Translations under genes and position numbers: made by a program
In this document: one piece after another, positions 7,174-14,075 of the stretch
Layout of the letters: each line of letters begins with the position of its first letter
Numbering within the stretch: the first letter of the stretch is position 1
Source of the DNA: Wolbachia pipientis
GTDB lineage: Bacteria > Pseudomonadota > Alphaproteobacteria > Rickettsiales > Anaplasmataceae
DNA length: 14,226 nucleotides
Reading direction: 5' to 3'
Assembly: GCF_023661085.1 (NCBI RefSeq)
Contig: NZ_JAHDJT010000014.1
Coordinates: 1 to 14,226 of the forward strand
Notes under the pieces: generated by a model
The model's database searches: none
What the model saw: only the letters and a program-made list of their open reading frames with translations
What the model was told of the DNA's origin: nothing

Positions 7174-8630
7174 CTACTCATAACTGGTTCTAACTCAACG
7201 TCATTAACAGTAGAACTACACTCCTCCAGTTCCATAAACATCTTTTTCTGAAATTCGTTTTCTATATATCTTTTGCTCACCTCACTTATCATTATTGCTA
7301 TAATAAGTGCAAATATCCCTGTTATTGTTGCAAAAATGATTGCATTGCTTATTGTTGTTGCTGTTAACCCTATACATACCGCTATTGCTACTGCACTTAC
7401 TGAGGTAAAAACACAGATCACATTGTTGTATTTTCTTACTTTTGCATCTCTATGTTCTATACACCTATAATAAACTGGTACAGACTTGCCTATCTCGTCT
7501 GGTAATTTGATGCTCTTTTCTTTAAATAAAGTTTTTAGCAATTCTAAATTATTTGACTTGATTGCTAAGTGCAGAACAGGTGTATAATTTGCTCCTTTTT
7601 TCAGCAATAACTTTACTACATGTAAATGCCCTTTTTCCGCAGCAAGGTAAACTGGTGATAGACCTTTATTATTTACAATATTAATATCGATTTCTTCTTT
7701 TAAAATTGCATCTACAATCTCAATTTCTCCTCTTTGTGCAGCTAAATGGAGTAGACTATTCTTTTCAGAACCGTATTTATTACTCATCAAAGCCTTCTTT
7801 ATCTCAGGTTTAGCGTAATCAAATGGTGTTTTACCGCTATCGTCTTTTACCAGAGGGTCTATATCTTCTCGCGTTAGTAAAACTTCTATTGTTTTCAGTC
7901 TTTCAGCGTAATGTAGTAGTGTTTTATTTTCATAGTCTTGCAAATTGACTTGAGCATTAGGCTCCCTTATTAAGCATTTGAGGATATCCAAACACAAATC
8001 TCTTTCATCGTAATTAGTATTACTTACAGCTATATGAACAGGTGATAATTTCATCGAGTTTTGTCCTACACGTGCGCTATTTACATCTGCTCCTAGCTCC
8101 AGTAATAACTTTACTATCTCCAATTTTTTGTTGTTAACTGCATAGTGCATCGGTGTCTGATTTCGTGCATCAAAAACCTCGATTTCAGCTTTTCCTTCTC
8201 TTATCAAAATCTTTACAACTTCTGCATGTCCTATGCCTGCTGCTAGATGTAATGGAGTATGGTGCAAAGCATTTCGTACATTAACGTCAATACCTTTTCC
8301 TATCAAATATCTAACTGCATTAACTTCACCTATCATTGCAGCTAAATGAAGTAAGCTATCTTGTTCTGACCCGTATTTGTTATTAATTAGCGCTTGTAAT
8401 ATCTCTGCTTTTTTCCCTTCTTTGGCGTAATCAAGAGATGTTTTACCATCATTATCTTCTACAAAAGGATTGATATTCTTTTTTGTGAGTAGCAGATCTA
8501 CCATGCTTAATTCGTCAAACTCTATAGCGCAATGTAGTGGTGTCTTTCCATTTAATCCTCTGACATTAACATCTAATCCAGGTTGATTGATGAGGCACTT
8601 TATTAACTCCAAACTTAGGTTATCAGCCAT
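7161..8630 (-). CDS. Ankyrin-repeat protein with two C-terminal membrane segments
   Basis: A 489-residue protein with roughly ten ankyrin-type repeats over residues 1-375. Examples are GKTPLHCAIEFDELSMVDLL (28-47), HTPLHLAAGIGHAEVVKILI (124-143), QTPMHYAVNNKKLEIVKLLL (158-177) and SPVYLAAEKGHLHVVKLLL (325-343). Two hydrophobic helices follow, about 404-424 and 428-449, separated by a short TTIS turn, with a basic SKRYIENEFQKK after the second. No signal peptide is visible. Residues about 5-118 and 211-318 are similar to each other, pointing to an internal duplication. Ankyrin repeats bind proteins; in Wolbachia such proteins are proposed host-interaction factors, but no partner can be read here. 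It lies between the terminase subunits, 19 bases after the Nu1-like stop, and overlaps the terminase start. Confidence 0.9.
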   Translation of the reverse strand: MADNLSLELIKCLINQPGLDVNVRGLNGKTPLHCAIEFDELSMVDLLLTKKNINPFVEDNDGKTSLDYAKEGKKAEILQALINNKYGSEQDSLLHLAAMIGEVNAVRYLIGKGIDVNVRNALHHTPLHLAAGIGHAEVVKILIREGKAEIEVFDARNQTPMHYAVNNKKLEIVKLLLELGADVNSARVGQNSMKLSPVHIAVSNTNYDERDLCLDILKCLIREPNAQVNLQDYENKTLLHYAERLKTIEVLLTREDIDPLVKDDSGKTPFDYAKPEIKKALMSNKYGSEKNSLLHLAAQRGEIEIVDAILKEEIDINIVNNKGLSPVYLAAEKGHLHVVKLLLKKGANYTPVLHLAIKSNNLELLKTLFKEKSIKLPDEIGKSVPVYYRCIEHRDAKVRKYNNVICVFTSVSAVAIAVCIGLTATTISNAIIFATITGIFALIIAIMISEVSKRYIENEFQKKMFMELEECSSTVNDVELEPVMSRCRQ

Positions 8631-8649
8631 TTTATATTCAAAATCTTTT

Positions 8650-9132
8650 TTATATTTGAAATTTAGTATTAGATAATTCTTGTAATGAGTTTGTAATCTC
8701 TTCAGTTAGCGCCATATGAATCTTTTCAGTGTCACTCAGTGATGCAAGCAGTGCTGAAACCCTATTGGGAATATTAAGCAAATTATTACGCACAACTCTT
8801 GCTACATTAAATGCATCGCGCTTTACTTCCTCTACTGCTACAAGTTCTCCTATCTCAGCCTTAGCTTTCACCTCAAGAAGTTTACCTCGCTCCATTTCAT
8901 TTTTTATTCGCGTTTTAAGCAACATCGTGGAAAGTTTTTCTCCGCTTTCTGAATAGTTTTTTCTTCTCAGTGGTTGACTTGGATCTCTGATTGTTTCTAT
9001 AGCCCTGTTTGCTTGTTCTCGGTCAATGAGTCCATCCTCCAACTCAACTATTCCTTTTTTTACTAAATAACAGACATATTGCTTTGATACTCCTATCTCT
9101 CTTGCCCATTCTGTTTGTGTGATTTTTTCCAC
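8650..9132 (-). CDS. Terminase small subunit, Nu1-like DNA-packaging protein
   Basis: A 160-residue protein (lambda Nu1 has 181). Near the N-terminus, ITQTEWAREIGVSKQYVCYL (about 4-23) is a winged helix-turn-helix, followed by KKGIVELEDGLIDREQANRA, the wing and linker seen in Nu1-type proteins. The remainder is a long charged helix (KTRIKNEMERGKLLEVKAKA) and a C-terminal part with VARVVRNNLLNIPNRVSALL, typical of the region that contacts the large subunit. Such proteins bind cos and load the large subunit. The start is a GTG at 9132-9130, since a perfect AGGAGG lies at 9144-9139 with a 6-base spacer and no earlier ATG exists; a TTG at 9189 would overlap the methyltransferase. Recognition is by fold pattern and position, so it is less certain than the large subunit. 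Confidence 0.68.
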   Translation of the reverse strand: MEKITQTEWAREIGVSKQYVCYLVKKGIVELEDGLIDREQANRAIETIRDPSQPLRRKNYSESGEKLSTMLLKTRIKNEMERGKLLEVKAKAEIGELVAVEEVKRDAFNVARVVRNNLLNIPNRVSALLASLSDTEKIHMALTEEITNSLQELSNTKFQI

Positions 9133-9138
9133 TCTTTT

Positions 9139-9144
9139 CCTCCT
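9139..9144 (-). promoter_or_regulatory. Consensus ribosome binding site deciding a GTG start
   Basis: AGGAGG on the minus strand, six bases before the GTG at 9132. This full consensus is the reason for choosing the GTG over an upstream TTG at 9189. It sits just after the stop of the methyltransferase gene (9163-9161). Confidence 0.75.
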
Positions 9145-9160
9145 CTCTTTTCGCTCCTTT

Positions 9161-10375
9161 TTACGAATTTTCTTCTTGAATTTCCGCAAAAGTTTTACCA
9201 GTACTGGCTAAAAGGGCATCTCTTCCGGTATATATTTGCCAACGTTTTATGGTTACATCTACAAATTTTGAATCTAGCTCTATTGTCCTGCAAATTCTTC
9301 CTGTTCTCTCACATGCAATCAGTGTACTTCCAGAACCGCTAAATGGATCAAGTACTATGTCTCCTGATCTGCTGCTGTTTACTATTGCTCTCTCCATTAG
9401 CTCTACTGGCTTCATTGTTGGATGTAATGAGTTATGTGTTGGCTTATCATAAAACCACAGATCACTTTGATTTCTACCCCCATGCCACTCACGTTTATTG
9501 CCCCTTTTCCATCCATAGAGCATTGCTTCGTATTGTCTTTGATAATCAGACCTGCCTAGCGTAAAATGATTCTTTGCCCAAATGATAAATGTTGACCATT
9601 TTCCTCCTGCCTCTTCAAATGCTTTTTGCAACGTTGAAAACTCTGATGATGATATGCAGATGTAAATTGCACCTTTCGTATATGCTAAAATATGGGAACA
9701 GATGTCGTAGAGAAAAAGCTCATACTTTTCACCTTGATTATCATTTAATATTTTTTTATCTTCTCTTTCTTGACTGCTACCATAATCAACGTTATATGGA
9801 GGATCACAAATAGTAATGTCTGCCATTTTATCGCCCAGTACTGCTTTAAATGATTCAACTACAGAGCTATCACCACAATAGATTCTATGATCACCTAAAA
9901 TCCAAAGATCACCTGGTTTTGTTACCTTTTTGTCATCAACAGCTAAGTCAGAAAGATCTTCTTTTTCACTATCTAAATCATCAAGGAAATGTTGAACTTT
10001 TTCTAATTCAAATCCAGTCATTTTAAGATCAAACTGTAAATCTTCTAACTCTTGAATTTCTACTTTCAAAAGCTCATCATCCCACTTTGCCCAATTAGCT
10101 GATTGATTTGCCAGTAACCGAAAAGCTTTAGTTTGTGGTTCATTTAAATTATCACTTAAAACAACAGGAATACTTTCCATACCAAGTTTTCTTGCTGCTT
10201 TAAGTCTTAAATGACCATCAACCACAGTTCCATCGCTTTTTGCAACTATTGGTATACGAAAGCCGAATTCCCTGATTGAAGCACACATTCTGTTGACTAC
10301 ATCGTCATTTTTACGTGGATTACGCTCATATTCAACTAGGTTTCGAGTAGGATAATAGTGGATTGCTAAATTCAT
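9161..10375 (-). CDS. ParB-like domain fused to DNA (N4/N6) methyltransferase
   Basis: A 404-residue two-domain protein. The N-terminal ParB/Srx-like domain has VEYERNPRKND (14-24) and GTVVDGHLRLKAARKLGM (49-66), the nucleotide-binding signature of that fold. The C-terminal domain is an amino-methyltransferase: catalytic motif IV DPPY (191-194), HPTMKPVELM (318-327), and the S-adenosylmethionine motif I LDPFSGSGSTLIA (342-354) with Glu366 after it. The order IV before I is that of the beta class. Such fusions are common in phages and prophages and methylate adenine or N4-cytosine; the target site cannot be read from sequence. The ATG at 10375 is preferred to a TTG at 10414. No restriction enzyme gene is nearby, so it is an orphan. 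It may protect phage DNA or mark packaging or replication sites. Confidence 0.9.
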   Translation of the reverse strand: MNLAIHYYPTRNLVEYERNPRKNDDVVNRMCASIREFGFRIPIVAKSDGTVVDGHLRLKAARKLGMESIPVVLSDNLNEPQTKAFRLLANQSANWAKWDDELLKVEIQELEDLQFDLKMTGFELEKVQHFLDDLDSEKEDLSDLAVDDKKVTKPGDLWILGDHRIYCGDSSVVESFKAVLGDKMADITICDPPYNVDYGSSQEREDKKILNDNQGEKYELFLYDICSHILAYTKGAIYICISSSEFSTLQKAFEEAGGKWSTFIIWAKNHFTLGRSDYQRQYEAMLYGWKRGNKREWHGGRNQSDLWFYDKPTHNSLHPTMKPVELMERAIVNSSRSGDIVLDPFSGSGSTLIACERTGRICRTIELDSKFVDVTIKRWQIYTGRDALLASTGKTFAEIQEENS

Positions 10376-10488
10376 ATAATTTAAATTCTTAATAATTAAA
10401 AAGTTAATATTCAAAATATCTCTGACGCTAAAGAAGGCCTGGGGTCAAACCCACCAAACCCGCCAGTATGGCCGAAAGGACCCACTTT
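10376..10488. other. Intergenic region with a GC-rich, G-tract element
   Basis: The 113-base gap between the resolvase and the methyltransferase is AT-rich except at 10436-10485, where I count 32 G/C in 50 bases. The minus strand there has three GGG runs, a tandem 9-mer (AAACCCACC at 10447-10455 and AAACCCGCC at 10456-10464 on the plus strand), a small hairpin TGGG/CCCA and flanking GGCC sites. No convincing gene is present; a GTG-started frame of 24 codons from 10485 is Gly-rich and lacks a clear ribosome site. Confidence 0.5.
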
Positions 10489-10944
10489 TTATGGATTTTT
10501 CGTCTTATTAATATCTTTACTAATATAGAACATTAATGCCAAAGCATCGGCCTCATTATCATCTCTAGGTAAAAAACTTTTTTCACGTATCGCTTCAATA
10601 ACTTCACTCTTACTTGCATTACCTTTGCCTGCTATAAAGCGTTTTATAGTTTTAACATTAACACCTTTGTATGGCACATGATGTTCTTCACACCAAGCAG
10701 ACAGAACTGCGAGAAAACCGCCATAGCAATGCGCTGCATCAGTTCCTAGATGTCTTCTCACTTCTTCAAAATACACTGCAGAAATGTCCTTCAAAGAATT
10801 AAGCCAATTGCGAAAACTTAAAAAACACATTCCACCTCCACTGAAACGACTACCATGAAAGCTTTTGCTCCCACTTTGAATTACTCCATCTGTTAGAATT
10901 GCCCAGCCCGTTTGTTTGCCGAGGTCCAGTGTTAGGATTGACAT
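10489..10944 (-). CDS. RuvC-like Holliday junction resolvase (phage type)
   Basis: A 151-residue protein with the RNase H-fold nuclease layout of RuvC. The acidic residues are Asp7 in ILTLDLGKQTGWA, Glu60/Glu61 in AVYFEEVRRH, and Asp128/129 with Asp133 in LPRDDNEADALALMFY. VNVKTIKRFIAGKGNASKSE (96-115) is the typical 'k..v.g.G.a.K..m' block before the last acidic motif. Size is near that of E. coli RuvC (173). It would resolve four-way junctions or branched DNA before packaging. It lies 28 bases after the small RepA-like ATPase on the same strand, in the likely early/replication end of the minus-strand block. The ATG at 10944 has only a weak ribosome site. Confidence 0.85.
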   Translation of the reverse strand: MSILTLDLGKQTGWAILTDGVIQSGSKSFHGSRFSGGGMCFLSFRNWLNSLKDISAVYFEEVRRHLGTDAAHCYGGFLAVLSAWCEEHHVPYKGVNVKTIKRFIAGKGNASKSEVIEAIREKSFLPRDDNEADALALMFYISKDINKTKNP

Positions 10945-10972
10945 ATTATTTTCTAAAATTTAAAGAACTTAT

Positions 10973-11668
10973 CTATAGCTTGCCGGCAAATAAAGTCTTT
11001 TGCGGTAAAATTTCTACATGTACGTTATTTTTTTCCTCTAGATAGTTACTTTTTTCATCTAGATAAGCGTGTATATGAAATTCTATTGTATCACGCCATA
11101 CTTCTCCTATTGACCCATGTTTACACAACAAAACAGAACTATTAACTTCTCTTGCTATATAAGCACAGCACCTATGAATAAACTGTCTAACATGAGAATT
11201 ATTATTTTCATCGCCTCCAAATAAGTCTAATGCCTTATCTAGCACTACAAGTTTAGGTTTAAATGATTTAATATCACTAAGTAATTCATTAAATAGAGGA
11301 GTGAGTGTTCCTACATTATTGTTATTAAAAGTCATTAATAAATTTTCTTTACCAAATAGGGAAATCATTTTCATTCTGTCAAGGTTGCTTATTTCACAAC
11401 TTTTATTGATTTTATATTGACGGCATAATAGTTCGGTTTCATCATATTCTGAAAATACTCCATAAACTTTAGCTGGTAAAAAACTTGTACCTGACCACTG
11501 TTGACCAGTTGCAATAGCTGTCATTAATTCTTGAACTAAAAAAGATTTATTTGTTCCGCGTTCACCAAAAAAAGAGGAGAGACTTCCAATGGCAAGCCAA
11601 TCTTGCATAATAAATTCTTTATATGGAGATGAGTTCTTTAAAGTTGAAAAATCTATTGCTTTTATCAT
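10973..11668 (-). CDS. RepA-like ATPase (AAA_25 type), short and with altered P-loop
   Basis: A 231-residue protein recognisable as a RecA-fold ATPase of the RepA/AAA_25 group. It has FFGERGTNKSFLVQELMTAI then ATGQQW (33-58) at the P-loop, VYGVFSEYDETELLCRQ (68-84), the Walker B strand KLVVLDKALDLFGGDENNN (139-157), and VRQFIHRCCAYIAREV then SSVLLCKHGS (160-186). The P-loop reads G-E-R-G-T-N-K-S: Asn40 replaces the glycine that normally precedes the catalytic Lys41. The Ser/Gly-rich loop that normally follows the 'HPS' motif seems missing (KHGSIGEVWRDT), and the C-terminus is short for the group. It may be a DNA-loading factor with weak or no ATPase activity, or a decaying gene. A GGTGAT element precedes the ATG at 11668. 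It is transcribed away from the plus-strand helicase gene. Confidence 0.75.
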   Translation of the reverse strand: MIKAIDFSTLKNSSPYKEFIMQDWLAIGSLSSFFGERGTNKSFLVQELMTAIATGQQWSGTSFLPAKVYGVFSEYDETELLCRQYKINKSCEISNLDRMKMISLFGKENLLMTFNNNNVGTLTPLFNELLSDIKSFKPKLVVLDKALDLFGGDENNNSHVRQFIHRCCAYIAREVNSSVLLCKHGSIGEVWRDTIEFHIHAYLDEKSNYLEEKNNVHVEILPQKTLFAGKL

Positions 11669-11760
11669 AAAATCACCAAAACATTGACTATAAGTAGCAC
11701 TGATTCCAAAATATCGTCTGGTTCCTACAACGTACTATCAAAAAGCGGTTTATAGTTTTT

Positions 11761-11774
11761 TTGTTGGCCAACAA
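11761..11774. promoter_or_regulatory. 14-base perfect palindrome, candidate operator
   Basis: TTGTTGGCCAACAA reads identically on both strands. It sits about 92 bases before the leftward start codon in the divergent region and follows a T-run. A dyad of this length fits a dimeric repressor or activator site. No regulator gene is in the window to pair with it. Confidence 0.4.
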
Positions 11775-11844
11775 CGGAAATCCAAGAATCTTATGCTACT
11801 TAACTAGAGAGAGGTTGCATTTCATTCTCCCCTTAATAATATAA

Positions 11845-11879
11845 GTTCAACTTTTTTCGAAAAAGTGTTCAGTTTTTTT
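11845..11879. repeat. Repeated GTTCA-T-run motif overlapping an inverted repeat
   Basis: GTTCAACTTTTTT (11845-11857) recurs as GTTCAGTTTTTTT (11867-11879), 11 of 13 identical, starting 22 bases later, about two helical turns. Between them ACTTTTT-TCG-AAAAAGT (11850-11866) is an inverted repeat with 7-base arms. Spacing on one helix face suggests paired protein sites or an AT-rich unwinding element. Confidence 0.4.
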
Positions 11880-11932
11880 GTTCTCTTGTTTCATCAATAA
11901 ACTCACCAGAAAATTTTATAAACCATCGCAAT

Positions 11933-11942
11933 AGTTGCAACT
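11933..11942. promoter_or_regulatory. 10-base palindrome near the rightward gene
   Basis: AGTTGCAACT is a perfect dyad 64 bases before the rightward ATG and includes TTGCAA. A further short dyad GTGTACAC lies just downstream at about 11950-11957. These may be operator half-sites or chance. Confidence 0.25.
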
Positions 11943-12005
11943 GCTGTACGTGTACACTTCTTCAAAAAACATTGAACTATATTAATTAAGGCAACTGGAG
12001 AGTTT

Positions 12006-14075
12006 ATGTATTCACAGGATCATTTTTCAACAAAAGAGACAGCAGACCTAAAAACACAGCTTTTACAAAATATCAGATCTTGTCTTTCGTACTTATTACC
12101 TTACGGAACTTTTCACAAAAATGAGTTTCAAGTAGGTGATATCTGGGGTAATAAAGGAAAAAGTTTAAGAGTAGAACTGAATGGCAGTAGAGCCGGTCTA
12201 TGGAATGATTTTGCAACTGGAGAAGGTGGTGATATTATCGACCTTTGGGCAGCTGTGCATAGAAAGAATGCAAGGACAGAGTTTTCTGAGGTAATAGTTT
12301 CAATAAGCGAATGGCTTGGCAAACAACACACTAGAGAAAAAAAGAGTATCAAAGATCTAGAACAGTACATGACTTACAGCTGGAATTATTACGATGAAGA
12401 CAACCAGATTATAGTTATAGTTTACCGTTATGACCCTCCTGAAGGAAAGAAAGAATATCGTCCATTTGATGTTAAAACGTTTAATTATGCTTCACCAGAA
12501 ATAAGGCCTCTATATAATATACCAGGCATTTTAAAATCTGATAAAGTTGTTCTAGTTGAAGGAGAAAAATGTGCTGAAGCGCTGATAGAACAAGGAATTA
12601 CTGCAACAACAGCGATGTCTGGAGCAAATGCACCTATTGAGAAAACAGATTGGACTCCACTTAAAGGTAAACACATTATTATATGGCCAGACAATGATGA
12701 AGCAGGTAATAAATACGCAAAAAATGCTGAAAAAAAGCTTTTAGAGATCGGAGTTGCATCACTTGTTGTTCTTAAGATTCCACAAGGTAAACCGAAAGGG
12801 TGGGATGCTGCAGATGGTGTACAAGAAGGTATAAATATTTCGGAATTCATCGAAAAAAAATCTACAAAAAAGCCACTTAACATTTTAGATTGGAGTGTGA
12901 GTCGTTATTTAGGTCCAGTACCAATACAAAGGTTTCTTGTTGAAGGTTTATTCCCTTTAGGTGTTACCTCAATAGTAGCTGCTATGGGAGATACAGGTAA
13001 AGGTATGCTTCTTCTTGATCTAGCACTTAAAGTTGCAAGTAACGCAGATCAAACATGCGGTTTTGGTCCACTTGTGACAGAACATGGATCAGTGGTAATT
13101 TTTTCAGCAGAAGATGATGCAGATGAAATACATCGTCGTCTCGATCGCCTTGATCCTGAAGGTAAAAGGGCAGAATATCAAGATAGGTTGTTTATTGTAC
13201 CTATACCAAATACAGGAGAACCTTTTTCTGTAGTAAAAACTAATATGCGTGGCAAATGTCCTGAAATTTCAGAAAAGTTTGCAGATATCAGAGCACAATT
13301 AAGCTCGATTAACAATTTAAAACTTATTGTTTTTGATCCATTAACATCATTCGTCCATGCAGATATAAATGCGGATCCAGAGATGGGATGGTACACAATG
13401 GGGTTGCTTGCTAGTTTGGCAAGTGAAACAGGAGCAACTACAATTGTAGCACATCACATGAGAAAACCTAAATGTGGAGGACCGATCACAACAGTAGAGC
13501 AAGCAAGAGAGGCGATAAGAGGAACTACTGCGCTTGTTGATGGAGTCAGATGTTCTTTTGCATTATGGCCTGCTTCTGCAGACAATCAGACCATTGTATT
13601 TGAGACATTCAAGATGAATAAAGTTAATAATGCAGTATACCAAGAAGCTATAGTTAAATCTAATGGGTCAACAGATAGGAGTATAAGAACTTACTTGCGT
13701 TCTTCAATTGGCTTGCTTGAAGATATATCTGAAGAATTTAAGCTCAAAAAAATATCCGATGAATACTTAAAAAAGATACTTATGCAAGCTATAGCAGTTT
13801 CAGCAGAAGAAGGGCATCCATTTATGCATACAGGTGGACCAGGGGTGTTTAAGCAGCGGCATAGATTACCAGCTGCATTTCATGATATTAGTAGGCATAA
13901 ACTTGAATACCTAGCACAAAGCTTATTAAACGAGCGTAAGATAATTAAAGGCATGGCTACACACTCAAAAGAAGATAAGTGGCTTGATATACCAACAGGA
14001 CCATTTGCTAAGGGTAAAGGTGATTTTAATGTAGGTGCAGGAAAGTTTGAAATAGTTAACTTCGGAAAATTGTGA
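12006..14075 (+). CDS. Primase-helicase: TOPRIM plus RepA-like ATPase
   Basis: A 689-residue replication protein. Residues 60-81 (GSRAGLWNDFATGEGGDIID...) match the '.G.W.df.tgegGd.idl' block preceding phage primase domains. The TOPRIM domain follows with VVLVEGEKCAEALIEQG (181-197; Glu185, Glu187) and HIIIWPDNDEAGNKYA (223-238; Asp229, Asp231). The RepA/AAA_25 helicase part has a P-loop AAMGDTGKGMLLLDLALKVA (325-344; Lys332, with Gly in the usual Ser/Thr place), FSAEDDADEIHRRLD (366-380), Walker B LKLIVFDPLTSFVHAD (438-453), and ATTIVAHHMRKP (477-488). The C-terminal 150 residues are of unknown role. GGAGAG at 11997-12002 precedes the ATG. This is the type of protein often labelled 'RepA' in prophage WO; it stands alone on the plus strand and is divergent from all other genes here. 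Confidence 0.88.
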   Translation: MYSQDHFSTKETADLKTQLLQNIRSCLSYLLPYGTFHKNEFQVGDIWGNKGKSLRVELNGSRAGLWNDFATGEGGDIIDLWAAVHRKNARTEFSEVIVSISEWLGKQHTREKKSIKDLEQYMTYSWNYYDEDNQIIVIVYRYDPPEGKKEYRPFDVKTFNYASPEIRPLYNIPGILKSDKVVLVEGEKCAEALIEQGITATTAMSGANAPIEKTDWTPLKGKHIIIWPDNDEAGNKYAKNAEKKLLEIGVASLVVLKIPQGKPKGWDAADGVQEGINISEFIEKKSTKKPLNILDWSVSRYLGPVPIQRFLVEGLFPLGVTSIVAAMGDTGKGMLLLDLALKVASNADQTCGFGPLVTEHGSVVIFSAEDDADEIHRRLDRLDPEGKRAEYQDRLFIVPIPNTGEPFSVVKTNMRGKCPEISEKFADIRAQLSSINNLKLIVFDPLTSFVHADINADPEMGWYTMGLLASLASETGATTIVAHHMRKPKCGGPITTVEQAREAIRGTTALVDGVRCSFALWPASADNQTIVFETFKMNKVNNAVYQEAIVKSNGSTDRSIRTYLRSSIGLLEDISEEFKLKKISDEYLKKILMQAIAVSAEEGHPFMHTGGPGVFKQRHRLPAAFHDISRHKLEYLAQSLLNERKIIKGMATHSKEDKWLDIPTGPFAKGKGDFNVGAGKFEIVNFGKL

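Larger units (their letters stand above)
11669..12005. promoter_or_regulatory. Divergent intergenic control region
   Basis: These 337 bases separate the leftward block (first gene starting at 11668) from the rightward helicase-primase (12006). I find no gene in it. It is rich in symmetrical elements: a 14-base perfect palindrome (11761-11774), a 7-base-arm inverted repeat (11850-11866), and a 10-base palindrome (11933-11942). A T-rich motif is also repeated at 22-base spacing. Both transcripts must start here or nearby. TATATT at 11978-11983 is a plausible -10 box for the rightward gene, but its -35 match is poor; TATAGT (11692-11687, minus) could serve the leftward one. Confidence 0.55.

Noticed and set aside
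9133..9189. Lys/Arg-rich N-terminal extension of the Nu1-like gene from a TTG at 9189
   Set aside because: It would overlap the methyltransferase by 29 bases, and a perfect AGGAGG is placed for the GTG at 9132. The basic residues come from translating the purine-rich ribosome site region.
10376..10414. Extension of the methyltransferase to a TTG at 10414
   Set aside because: It adds 13 AT-rich codons without family similarity; the ATG at 10375 begins directly before the ParB-like domain.
9161..10944. Restriction-modification or other defence island built on the methyltransferase
   Set aside because: No restriction enzyme, specificity subunit or toxin gene is next to it; the neighbours are replication and packaging genes.
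12128..12883. Minus-strand open frames opposite the helicase-primase
   Set aside because: Antisense shadows of a gene with intact TOPRIM and ATPase motifs; no family resemblance.
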